NCBI GenBank assembly: GCA_902478885.1
Contig: CABSMS010000020.1
Span: 1-26,495 of the forward strand
Direction of reading: 5' to 3'
DNA: 26,495 nt
DNA from: an uncultured Collinsella sp.
GTDB lineage: Bacteria > Actinomycetota > Coriobacteriia > Coriobacteriales > Coriobacteriaceae
The position numbers and the translations under genes were made by a program. A model generated the notes under the pieces. The model made no database searches and was not told the DNA's origin. It saw only the letters and a program-made list of their open reading frames with translations. Positions 15,704 to 22,757 of the stretch are shown in pieces (position 1 is the stretch's first letter; each line of letters starts with the position of its first letter).

Positions 15704-16711
15704 GTGGCGAACGCCATCGATCAGCTCACGGACCGAGTGCTCGTACTCGGCCGCCTCACCATCGTCCGCCGCGCTATTACTGCCGTGGCGGTCACGATTT
15801 CCGCCGTTCTCCAGACATTCCTGATCCAGGCGTTCATTCAGCCCGCCGACTTGCTTCCGAGCGGCCTCACCGGCGTTGCGGTCCTGCTCGATCGCGTTAC
15901 CTCGCTGGGCGGCGTTCACATCGACATCTCGCTCGGTATGCTCGCGCTCAACATCCCCGTGGCGCTCCTATGCTGGAGCGGCATCAGCAAACGCTTCGTC
16001 ATCTTCTCGATGATGCAGGTCGTGCTCTCGTCGCTGTTCCTCAACGTCTTTCACTTCGCTCCATTTTTGGGCGACAAGATCATGCTAATCATTTTTGGCG
16101 GCGTGGTCTCGGGTCTGGGCGCTGCCATCGCGCTAAAGTCCGGCGCATCTACCGGTGGCACCGACTTTATCGCGCTGTGGGTCTCCAACCACACGGGCAA
16201 GACCATCTGGGGCGTTATCTTTGGTTTCAATTGCTTTATCCTGGCGATCTTTGGCTTTATGTTTGGCTGGGACAACGCGGCGTACTCCATCGTGTTCCAG
16301 TTTATTTCGACCAAGACCATCGACAGTTTCTATCGTCGCTACGACCGCGTGACGCTGCAGATCACGACGCGCAAGGCTGACGAGGTCATGACCGCCTATG
16401 TTGACCATTTTCAGCACGGCATTAGCTGCGCCGAGGTCATCGGTGGATACAGCCGCGAAAAGATGTACCTGCTGCACGCCGTTGTATCGACCTACGAGAG
16501 CCAGGACATTATCAAGTTGGTGTGCGACGTTGATCCCGGCGCCGTGATCAATGTGTTCCACACGCTCAACTTTGTGGGCGGCTGGTGGGGCGGTCATGTC
16601 GACGAGCCCATGCCCACGGCCGTACCCGATCCCGACAAGCCAGCGCGTATGGCCAGCAGACAGGCGCGCCTCAGCGAGCAGGACAGCCTGCAGCAGGACG
16701 ACGGCAGGTAG
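15704..16711 (+). CDS. YitT-family membrane protein (DUF161/DUF2179)
   Basis: Membrane protein of 335 residues with about five hydrophobic segments in the first ~200 residues (LQTFLIQAFIQPADLLPSG, then KSGASTGGTDFIALW). A soluble C-terminal DUF2179-type domain follows at about 225-300 (LQITTRKADEVMTAYVD... VVSTYESQDIIKLV). The function of the family is not established; some members are linked to membrane transport. The GTG start at 15704 has AAAGGAG five bases upstream. The last ~35 residues are polar and poorly conserved. It stands alone between a long hairpin and a strong terminator. Confidence 0.9.
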   Translation: MANAIDQLTDRVLVLGRLTIVRRAITAVAVTISAVLQTFLIQAFIQPADLLPSGLTGVAVLLDRVTSLGGVHIDISLGMLALNIPVALLCWSGISKRFVIFSMMQVVLSSLFLNVFHFAPFLGDKIMLIIFGGVVSGLGAAIALKSGASTGGTDFIALWVSNHTGKTIWGVIFGFNCFILAIFGFMFGWDNAAYSIVFQFISTKTIDSFYRRYDRVTLQITTRKADEVMTAYVDHFQHGISCAEVIGGYSREKMYLLHAVVSTYESQDIIKLVCDVDPGAVINVFHTLNFVGGWWGGHVDEPMPTAVPDPDKPARMASRQARLSEQDSLQQDDGR

Positions 16712-16754
16712 AGTGTTGGTATTTTGCCGGCACGGCGCAATCCTGTCCGCTTGA

Positions 16755-16795
16755 GCCTCCCGAAAGCCTCGCTACTTTCGGGAGGCCTTCGTTTG
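16755..16795 (+). terminator. Intrinsic terminator after YitT
   Basis: A 12-bp perfect stem (GCCTCCCGAAAG/CTTTCGGGAGGC) with an 8-base loop is followed by CTTCGTTTG. Confidence 0.85.
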
Positions 16796-16806
16796 CCCAG
16801 ATAAAA

Positions 16807-16839
16807 CCTACCAAAATGAAGCTGTCGCTTTTTGGTAGG
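16807..16839. repeat. Second hairpin upstream of GntR regulator 2
   Basis: CCTACCAAAA (16807-16816) pairs with TTTTGGTAGG (16830-16839). The left arm and loop match the 7308-7328 repeat, reverse-complemented, at 17 of 21 bases. Confidence 0.5.
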
Positions 16840-16879
16840 GAGGGTGTATCGTTTTATCATTATGAGGTAACATGAAACT

Positions 16880-16898
16880 AGACGTTATATACGTATTA
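16880..16898. promoter_or_regulatory. Operator-like site before GntR regulator 2
   Basis: AGACGTTATATACGTATTA contains ACGT-N5-ACGT and shares AGACGTTATA with the PTS promoter and 12 of 13 bases with the EamA promoter. It lies 34 bases before the regulator's start, so autoregulation is likely. Confidence 0.6.
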
Positions 16899-16931
16899 GT
16901 TATTTCGATATTTCGATAAGAGTGATTAGAT

Positions 16932-17651
16932 ATGCCTACGCCCAAAAATGCACCGCTTTACCAGCAGATTTACGACGAAATCAAGGATGCGATCGAGAAA
17001 GGTGTTTATGCACCCAAGGAGCGTATTCCGTCCGAGCTTGAGCTAGCCGAGCAGTACGACGTGAGCCGAATTACGGTGCGCCGCGCCGTCGAGGAGCTGT
17101 GCTCCGATGGCTACCTGGTTAAGCAGCAGGGCCGCGGCACCTTTGTTTCCACGCCGCACATCAATCGCCAGTTTCACGCCTCGACGCTGCAGACGTTTAC
17201 CGCGCTGTGTGCCGACAATGGCATGAAGGCCGGTGCGCATGTGGTCGATCGCCAGATCGTTCCGGCACGTCAAAACGAGATGGAGTTCTTTGGCCTGCAG
17301 AAGGATGCGCTGCTGCTGCATATCAAGCGCGTGCGTACGGCGGACGGCGAGCCCATCTTTGAGGAGAACATCTTTGTGCCGTTTGACGCCTACCGTGAGC
17401 TGTTGACGGCCGATCTTGAGGACAAGTCGATTTTTGCCGAGGTTGAGCGTGTTGGCGGAACCCCGATTGCATCGGTTGGTTACCGCACGGTCGAGGCCGT
17501 TCGAGCCAACGCCGAGCAGGCGGCCGAGCTGGGCATCGCTCCGCACGATCCACTGCTCAACCTGCGTGCCGGCTTTACCGGTCCCAACGATGAGCCGGTC
17601 TTGCTCGGCAAACAGTACTACGTGGGTAGCCGCTACGTCATGGTGATGTAG
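16932..17651 (+). CDS. GntR-family regulator 2 (HutC/UTRA type)
   Basis: Transcription factor of 239 residues. The winged helix lies at about 5-73 (PLYQQIYDEIKDAIEKGVY, RIPSELELAEQYDVSRITVRRA, GRGTFVS). A UTRA ligand domain follows from about 90 to 235 and ends LLGKQYYVGSRYVMVM. It is clearly paralogous to regulator 3 (same YQQ, RIP-E-ELA, QQGRGTFV and VGSRYV blocks). The ribosome site is weak (AGAGTGAT), in keeping with a low-level repressor. The motif in its own promoter also occurs before the EamA gene and the PTS operon, so I infer that it controls the PTS-SIS 2 operon from a distance of about 6 kb. It is followed by structured element B. Confidence 0.93.
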   Translation: MPTPKNAPLYQQIYDEIKDAIEKGVYAPKERIPSELELAEQYDVSRITVRRAVEELCSDGYLVKQQGRGTFVSTPHINRQFHASTLQTFTALCADNGMKAGAHVVDRQIVPARQNEMEFFGLQKDALLLHIKRVRTADGEPIFEENIFVPFDAYRELLTADLEDKSIFAEVERVGGTPIASVGYRTVEAVRANAEQAAELGIAPHDPLLNLRAGFTGPNDEPVLLGKQYYVGSRYVMVM

Positions 17652-17656
17652 CTCTA

Positions 17657-17683
17657 GTTGCGCGGTTTTCCAAACCGCGCAAC
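17657..17683 (+). terminator. Hairpin after GntR regulator 2
   Basis: A 12-bp perfect stem (GTTGCGCGGTTT/AAACCGCGCAAC) with a 3-base loop is a sister of the hairpin at 9252-9279. Both are followed by GGCTCGACGCTGCGC. The two stems differ by a compensatory A-T to G-C change. Confidence 0.6.
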
Positions 17684-17706
17684 GGCTCGACGCTGCGCCT
17701 TTGGTT

Positions 17707-17728
17707 CCGCCGTTCTAACGAACGGCGG
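17707..17728. repeat. Extra hairpin in the element B region
   Basis: CCGCCGTTC pairs with GAACGGCGG around a 4-base loop. It lies between the terminator hairpin and structured element B and is absent at the matching place in copy A, so it looks like an insertion of about 45 bases. Confidence 0.55.
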
Positions 17729-17743
17729 ACCGGTCGACGCTGC

Positions 17744-17838
17744 AAGCCCGCCAGAGCGGCAATCTGCCTTTCAACTTCGGTGGCATGACCAGAAGGTCAA
17801 TGCCGCCTCGTTTCAAGGCACCTTGCTCTGGCGGGCTT
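17744..17838 (+). repeat. Structured intergenic element, copy B
   Basis: The outer stem pairs AAGCCCGCCAGAG (17744-17756) with CTCTGGCGGGCTT (17826-17838), 13 bp perfect. The inner stem pairs GGTGGCAT (17779-17786) with ATGCCGCC (17800-17807), with one G-T wobble, and carries the same GACC-AGAA-GGTC cap as copy A. The unpaired strands (17757-17778 and 17808-17825) keep CAATCTG, TTCAACTTC, TCGTTTCA and CACCTTG. Stem bases differ almost completely from copy A while pairing is kept. Confidence 0.65.
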
Positions 17839-17878
17839 TCGCTGACATTGCCAGAACATCGACGTTGCCGGGCCGGCA

Positions 17879-17952
17879 CTTGGGGACGTTCCTTTTCTGT
17901 CGGCACCTGGGGACACTCCTTAGTCATTGCGGACGCTCTTAAACGACTAGTC
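17879..17952. repeat. Degenerate copy of the TTGGGGACGTTC repeat
   Basis: It contains CTTGGGGACGTTCC at its start, a second TGGGGACACTCC, and GCGGACGCTCTTAAACGACTAGTC at its end, which parallels the left arm and centre of the hairpin at 9428-9471. The palindrome is decayed here. Confidence 0.45.
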
Positions 17953-17989
17953 TGGGCGGCGGCCGTGTACTGCTGTCCGCGTGGCGGCG

Positions 17990-17995
17990 TATAAT
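17990..17995 (+). promoter_or_regulatory. -10 box of recQ
   Basis: A perfect TATAAT lies 31 bases before the recQ start. No clear -35 box lies at the expected distance. Confidence 0.45.
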
Positions 17996-18026
17996 CGGCG
18001 GCAGATGACTTGGACGTTAGGAAACC

Positions 18027-20009
18027 ATGACCGATAGCATGCAGCAGATGGCGCTCGACACGCTCGGCGCCTATTTTGGCTACACCTCGTTTCGCCCGGG
18101 GCAGGACCGCATGGTCGATGCGATTCTTGCCGGCCGCGATGCGCTGGGTGTTATGCCCACGGGCGCCGGCAAGTCCATTTGCTACCAGGTGCCCGCGCTC
18201 ATGCTGCCCGGCATCACCTTTGTGGTGAGTCCGTTGCTGTCGCTTATGGAGGACCAGACCCGCGCGCTGCTCGCGGCGGGTGCGCGACCCAGCTATCTCA
18301 ACTCCAGTCTTACACCGGCTCAGCAAAATACCGTGCTCAAGCGGGCGCGCGAGGGCCGCTACCAGCTTATGTACGTGGCGCCCGAGCGTCTGCTCGAGCC
18401 ACGCTTTCTGGCCTTTGCGCAGGAAGCTGCGGCCGAAGGCGGCATCGGCGTTCCGCTCGTGGCTATTGACGAGGCCCACTGCGTGAGCCAGTGGGGCCAG
18501 GATTTCCGCCCCGCCTACCTGCAGATTCGCGAGTTCATCGATTCCCTGCCGCAGCGCCCCATCGTGGCGGCCTTTACCGCTACGGCGACCGAGCGCGTGC
18601 GTGCAGACATTCAGCAAATGCTCGGCCTGCAAAACCCCGCGACGGTGGTGACGGGTTTCGATCGCAAGAACCTCTACTTTGGTTGCGAGGAGATGGGCGA
18701 CAAGGCCAAGACTGCCTGGGTGCGCGACTACGTGATTGCGCATTCGAGCGAGAGCGGCATCGTGTATTGCTCGACTCGCAAGACGGTCGATGCGCTGGCG
18801 GGCGAGCTTGCCGAGGCGCTGGGACCCAGCGGCATTCGCGTGGGCCGTTACCATGCCGGCATGGGCAACGACGCCCGCCGCCAAAGCCAGCGCGCCTTTA
18901 TCGACGACGATATCCAGGTGATGGTTGCCACCAACGCCTTTGGCATGGGCATCGACAAGCCCAACGTGCGCTACGTGATCCACAACAACGTGCCCGAGAG
19001 CATCGAGGCCTACTACCAGGAGGCGGGCCGTGCCGGCCGCGATGGCGACCCGGCCAGCTGCCACTTGCTGTGGAACGGCAACGATTTTCGCATGCGCCGC
19101 TTTCTGATCGATCGCGGCGATGCTGCCGATGAGGCGCTCGACGACGAGCAGCGCGCGTGGGCGCTCCAGAATCGCTACCGCCTGCTCAGCCAGATGGAGG
19201 GCTACTGCAATACCACCGGCTGCTTGCGCGAATACATGCTGCGCTACTTTGGCGACGAGGCCGCGGCCGAGCATGCTGCTTCGGCTGGCGCGGGCGGCAC
19301 CGCTACGGACGAGGTCGAGGGCTGTGGTAACTGCAGCAACTGCCTCACACAGTTCGAGGTCGAGGACGTCACCGATATGGCCCGCGCCGCCGTGCGCTAT
19401 GTGGCCACGCGTCCCATGCGCTTTGGCAAGTCGCTGATCGCCGACGTGCTCCACGGCGGCAACACCGAGCGCATTCGCCAGATGCATCTGGACGAGGACC
19501 GCGGCTACGGTGAGCTGTCGAGCGAATCGGTCGGGCGCATCAAGGACATCATCGGCCAGCTGTGCGGTCGCGGTTATTTGGCCACCTCGCAGGGGCAGTA
19601 CCCGGTCGTGGGACTGGGTCCGCGTGCCGGCGAGGTCGAGGACGAGGCGTTCGTCTTTACCGTTAAGCGTCGCGCGTCCAAGCGCAAGGCCTCGGCCCGC
19701 GCCCGCCGCGCCGTCGATCTGCTGCGCGAGGAGGCCGAGCTGGATCAGCGCCCGCGCGTTGGCGACGATGCCGAGCTGTTCGAGCGCCTGCGTGCCCTCC
19801 GCAAGGAGATCTCGACCGAGCTGGAGATGGCGCCGTATATGGTCTTTTCCGACAAGGCCCTGCGCGGCCTGTGCCGCCTGCGTCCGCAGACGCGCGAGGA
19901 GCTGATCCAGGTCAACGGCATTGGCGAGAAAAAAGCCGACGCCTTTGGCGAGCAGTTTATGGCGGCGATTGAAGAATTTGAGTCCGAGCATGCGCGGGAT
20001 GGAGCGTAA
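18027..20009 (+). CDS. recQ: ATP-dependent DNA helicase RecQ
   Basis: 3'-5' DNA helicase of 660 residues for recombination and replication repair. Walker A is PTGAGKS at 44-50, the DEAH box is D148-H151 (DEAHCVSQWGQDFRP) and motif VI lies in YYQEAGRAGRDG. The zinc ligands are C399, C433, C436 and C439. The winged-helix RQC region follows, and an HRDC domain sits at about 590-655 (LRGLCRLRPQTREELIQVNGIG). The first and second zinc cysteines are 33 residues apart, where E. coli has about 16, because of an Ala/Gly-rich insert (AAAEHAASAGAGG). The start ATG at 18027 has TTAGGAAA upstream. GntR regulator 3 begins two bases after its stop. Confidence 0.97.
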   Translation: MTDSMQQMALDTLGAYFGYTSFRPGQDRMVDAILAGRDALGVMPTGAGKSICYQVPALMLPGITFVVSPLLSLMEDQTRALLAAGARPSYLNSSLTPAQQNTVLKRAREGRYQLMYVAPERLLEPRFLAFAQEAAAEGGIGVPLVAIDEAHCVSQWGQDFRPAYLQIREFIDSLPQRPIVAAFTATATERVRADIQQMLGLQNPATVVTGFDRKNLYFGCEEMGDKAKTAWVRDYVIAHSSESGIVYCSTRKTVDALAGELAEALGPSGIRVGRYHAGMGNDARRQSQRAFIDDDIQVMVATNAFGMGIDKPNVRYVIHNNVPESIEAYYQEAGRAGRDGDPASCHLLWNGNDFRMRRFLIDRGDAADEALDDEQRAWALQNRYRLLSQMEGYCNTTGCLREYMLRYFGDEAAAEHAASAGAGGTATDEVEGCGNCSNCLTQFEVEDVTDMARAAVRYVATRPMRFGKSLIADVLHGGNTERIRQMHLDEDRGYGELSSESVGRIKDIIGQLCGRGYLATSQGQYPVVGLGPRAGEVEDEAFVFTVKRRASKRKASARARRAVDLLREEAELDQRPRVGDDAELFERLRALRKEISTELEMAPYMVFSDKALRGLCRLRPQTREELIQVNGIGEKKADAFGEQFMAAIEEFESEHARDGA

Positions 20010-20011
20010 CG

Positions 20012-20767
20012 ATGGCATTCGACGATAAAACCGACCGCACTGACGTGCCCGCCGTGCCGCTGTACCAGCAGGTCATGGACGACCTAAAGGGCGAGATCGC
20101 GCGCGGCGTGTACCCTGCCGGCTCGCGCATCCCTGCCGAGATGGAGCTCGCGAAGTCCTACGGCGTGGGGCGCATCACCGTGCGCCGTGCCATCGAGGAG
20201 CTGTCGCGTGCGGGGTATCTCAACCGCCAGCAGGGGAGGGGCACCTTTGTGTGCGCCCCCAAGCTCAAACGCAAGATTCGCCAGAAGGGTGACGTCCAGA
20301 GCTTTACTGAGGGTTGTGCTGCCAACGACATGGTGCCGGGTGCGCGTCTGGTGTCGCGCACGGTGGTCGCGGCGACGCACGAGGATGCGGCGTTCTTTGG
20401 CGTGGAGCCCGGCTGCGAGCTTATCGTGGTCGAGCGCGTGCGCACGGCCGATGGCATCCCCGTCATGCTCGAGAACAACGCCTTTGTGCTCGCCGACCAT
20501 CCCTACCTGCAGACGCTGGCCGACGAGGACCTCACCGATAACTCAATCTTTGCGCTCGTTGCCGAGCATTCGGGTCGCGCGCCGCTCAAGTCCGACCCCT
20601 GCACCGTGGAGATTGCGCTTGCCGATGCTCAGACGGCCCCGCTGCTGGAGGTGCCGGTCGGCGAGCCGCTCTTCTATATGGAGGCCTACTTTACCGACGC
20701 CGGCGGGCGCCCTCTACTGCTCGGCCGCCAAAAGATCGTGGGCTCGCGCTACGTCTTCAACATCTAA
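20012..20767 (+). CDS. GntR-family regulator 3 (HutC/UTRA type)
   Basis: Transcription factor of 251 residues. The winged helix lies at about 14-84 (VPLYQQVMDDLKGEIARGVY, RIPAEMELAKSYGVGRITVRRA, GRGTFVCAP). A UTRA domain at about 95-248 ends LLGRQKIVGSRYVFNI. It starts two bases after recQ, with GGAG inside the end of recQ as ribosome site, so the two are probably co-transcribed even though their roles differ. SIS protein 3 lies 144 bases downstream behind two tandem ATAGRAC sites, which are the likely targets. It is the closest paralog of regulator 2 in this window. Confidence 0.93.
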   Translation: MAFDDKTDRTDVPAVPLYQQVMDDLKGEIARGVYPAGSRIPAEMELAKSYGVGRITVRRAIEELSRAGYLNRQQGRGTFVCAPKLKRKIRQKGDVQSFTEGCAANDMVPGARLVSRTVVAATHEDAAFFGVEPGCELIVVERVRTADGIPVMLENNAFVLADHPYLQTLADEDLTDNSIFALVAEHSGRAPLKSDPCTVEIALADAQTAPLLEVPVGEPLFYMEAYFTDAGGRPLLLGRQKIVGSRYVFNI

Positions 20768-20776
20768 CGTCCACAG

Positions 20777-20795
20777 ATAGAACAACATAGAACAA
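20777..20795. promoter_or_regulatory. Operator-like tandem repeat, site 1 (GntR 3)
   Basis: ATAGAACAACATAGAACAA consists of two ATAGAAC units exactly 10 bases apart, so both face the same side of the helix. It matches site 2 at 17 of 19 bases. Confidence 0.6.
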
Positions 20796-20810
20796 ATTTG
20801 CCGAGATGAC

Positions 20811-20857
20811 TTCACGGGCGTTGTTACACGTGCTATAAATAGGACAACATAGAACGA
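20811..20857 (+). promoter_or_regulatory. SIS 3 promoter with operator site 2
   Basis: A -35-like TTCACG (20811-20816) and a -10 TATAAA (20835-20840), spaced 18 bases, precede ATAGGACAACATAGAACGA at 20839-20857, which covers the presumed transcription start. This layout suits repression by GntR regulator 3. Sites 1 and 2 are 62 bases apart, close to six helical turns. Confidence 0.6.
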
Positions 20858-20911
20858 CAGCAGGTACGAGCTGTCGTCGTTCAAAGCCGCCCCACAAGGA
20901 GGAGCATCAGC

Positions 20912-21880
20912 ATGAACGCACATGATCTGGTTCAGGAAATCATCGAGCGCAAGGGCAAGATCGAGAACGTCTTTTGGATCGCTTGCGGCGGTTCGATGAT
21001 CGATCTCATGCCGGCCAACGAGCTGCTCAAGCGTGAGGCCACCACGTTTACCTCGACGGTCTACACGGCACGCGAGTTTTGCCTGATGGCTCCCAAGAGT
21101 CTTGGCGAGAAGTCGCTCGTCATCGCCTGCAGCCACAGCGGCAACACGCAGGAGGTCGTCGACGGCTGCGAGATGGCGCTGGCCGCCGGTGCCGAGGTCA
21201 TTGCCCTTACCGACTGCGAGGGCTCAAAGATCGACAACGGCAAGTGGACTACCTGGGTCTATCCGTGGGGTGAGGGCGTGTCGCAGGCCGAGGTGCCGCA
21301 GGGCATTGGCGCTCTGATCGCCGCCGAGTTGCTCGACCAGCAGGAAGGCTACGAGTCACTCGCCGACATGTATGAGGGCCTCAAGCAGATGGATGCGCTG
21401 CTGCCCGCCGCCCGTGAGAAGGTCAACGCCGAGCTGGGCGCCCGCTTTGCCGAGCTCTGCCAGCAGCACAAGTTCTTCTATATCCTGGGCTCCGGTCCCA
21501 ACTTTAGCCAGACCTATGCCATGGCGATTTGCTCGCTCATGGAGATGCAGTGGCAGCACTGCTGCTACATCCACTCCGGCGAGTATTTCCACGGTCCTTT
21601 CGAGGCTACCGAGCCCGGCGTGTTCTACTTTGTGCAGCTCGGATCGGGCGAGTGCCGCCCCATGGAGGAGCGCGCGCTGGCGTTCCTCAACACGCACACC
21701 GATACGGTCATGGTGCTCGATGCGCTCGAGTACGGCGTAGGCGAGGTGCCCGCCAGCGTGCGTTCGTACCTGGAGCCGATCTTCTTCTACAACATGAGCT
21801 GCGAACTGCGTGCCGCTCGCGGCAAGGTGTTCGACCACAGCCCCGAGGTTCGTCGCTACATGGGCATCGAGCAGTACTAG
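20912..21880 (+). CDS. SIS-domain sugar-amine deglycase-like protein 3
   Basis: FrlB/FraB-like protein of 322 residues. Its phosphosugar loop SHSGNTQE at 74-81 is the most canonical of the three (SxSGxTxE). E211 (LMEMQW) and H227 (GEYFHGPFE) match the FraB catalytic pair. The C-terminus is RRYMGIEQY, where the paralogs have RRYMWKL. AAGGAGGAG gives a strong ribosome site. It is monocistronic between its promoter at 20811 and a terminator at 21903, and no transporter lies beside it, so its substrate must enter by another route, perhaps the PTS at 10849 (inference). It could instead be an isomerase or deaminase of another phosphosugar amine. Confidence 0.88.
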   Translation: MNAHDLVQEIIERKGKIENVFWIACGGSMIDLMPANELLKREATTFTSTVYTAREFCLMAPKSLGEKSLVIACSHSGNTQEVVDGCEMALAAGAEVIALTDCEGSKIDNGKWTTWVYPWGEGVSQAEVPQGIGALIAAELLDQQEGYESLADMYEGLKQMDALLPAAREKVNAELGARFAELCQQHKFFYILGSGPNFSQTYAMAICSLMEMQWQHCCYIHSGEYFHGPFEATEPGVFYFVQLGSGECRPMEERALAFLNTHTDTVMVLDALEYGVGEVPASVRSYLEPIFFYNMSCELRAARGKVFDHSPEVRRYMGIEQY

Positions 21881-21902
21881 GTACCGGGAATAACCTCTCA
21901 CG

Positions 21903-21935
21903 ACGGGGCTTCCGCCAAGTGCGGGCCCCGTTTTG
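21903..21935 (+). terminator. Intrinsic terminator after SIS 3
   Basis: ACGGGGC (21903-21909) pairs with GCCCCGT (21925-21931), with an inner CCGC/GCGG stem, followed by TTTTG. Confidence 0.8.
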
Positions 21936-21964
21936 CTTTGCCAAGAAAGAGATGGGGATTGAAC

Positions 21965-22612
21965 ATGCGCGTGCTTGATTTGACTCACACTATTAGGGAA
22001 GACATGCCGGTATTTCCCGGAGCCGATATACCCAAGCTGCTGCCGGCGAGCATCTACGAGCACGACGGATTTAAAGAGACGCTCATGCAGATGTACACCC
22101 ATACGGGGACGCATATGGATCCACCAGCGCATCTGTTTGCCGACCGCACGACGCTCGATGCGTTTCCGGCAAGCCAGTTTATAGGCAGGGCATTGGTTGT
22201 CGATTGCCGCATGCTCACCGAGGGTGAGGCCATTACTGTGGAGCAGCTCCGTCCCTATGGCGACAAGGTGACCCAGGCCGAGTTTTTGCTGTTCAACTTG
22301 GGTTGGGATAAGCGCTGGGGAACCGAGGCGTACTTTGGTGACTATCCTTGCGTGGACGACGAAGTGTTGGACCTGATCATCGACGGCGGCTACAAGGGCA
22401 TCGGCTTTGATGTAATTGGACTCGACCCCATCGCGGACGAAAGCCTGACGCGCCACAAGAAGTTGTTCCGCGCATGCGATATCGTCAACATCGAGAATCT
22501 TAAGGACTTGGACTGTTGCGGCGACGATCTGTTCTGGTTTAGCTGCGCACCGCTCAAAATTGAGGATTGCGACGGCTCGCCCATTCGCGCAATCGCGTGG
22601 TTTGAGGATTAA
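21965..22612 (+). CDS. Cyclase-family metal hydrolase (KynB-like)
   Basis: Protein of 215 residues with the cyclase/arylformamidase metal site HTGTHMDPPAH at 46-56 (ligands H46, H50, D52 and H56 by family). The opening MRVLDLTHTIREDMPVFPG is typical. Family members hydrolyse N-formylkynurenine or isatin-type amides, or act in polyketide cyclisation. No kynurenine genes lie nearby, so the substrate is open; an amide formed from a glycated amino acid is a speculation only. The ATG at 21965 has GGGGA upstream. It lies 84 bases after SIS 3, past a terminator, and no good promoter is seen. Confidence 0.85.
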   Translation: MRVLDLTHTIREDMPVFPGADIPKLLPASIYEHDGFKETLMQMYTHTGTHMDPPAHLFADRTTLDAFPASQFIGRALVVDCRMLTEGEAITVEQLRPYGDKVTQAEFLLFNLGWDKRWGTEAYFGDYPCVDDEVLDLIIDGGYKGIGFDVIGLDPIADESLTRHKKLFRACDIVNIENLKDLDCCGDDLFWFSCAPLKIEDCDGSPIRAIAWFED

Positions 22613-22673
22613 AGCGCCCTGTTCCATCTGTCGAAAAAACATTCGCCTTCGATTCGCAAGTGTGTCGTTTGAG

Positions 22674-22716
22674 TCAAAAAGCGGGCCGTGCCGGGGATTT
22701 CCGGCGCGGCCCGCTT
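22674..22716 (-). terminator. Terminator of the dehydrogenase gene
   Basis: A 16-bp stem (22679-22694 and 22701-22716) with one wobble is followed on the minus strand by TTTTTGACTC. It lies in the convergent gap between the cyclase-family gene and the dehydrogenase. Confidence 0.88.
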
Positions 22717-22757
22717 GGTATCGCGCTTAGATTCGCAAGGTTGCGGCAGCCAGCGGC

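Noticed and set aside
7329..22612. Prophage or integrative element
   Set aside because: No integrase, transposase, structural phage gene or tRNA attachment site was seen.
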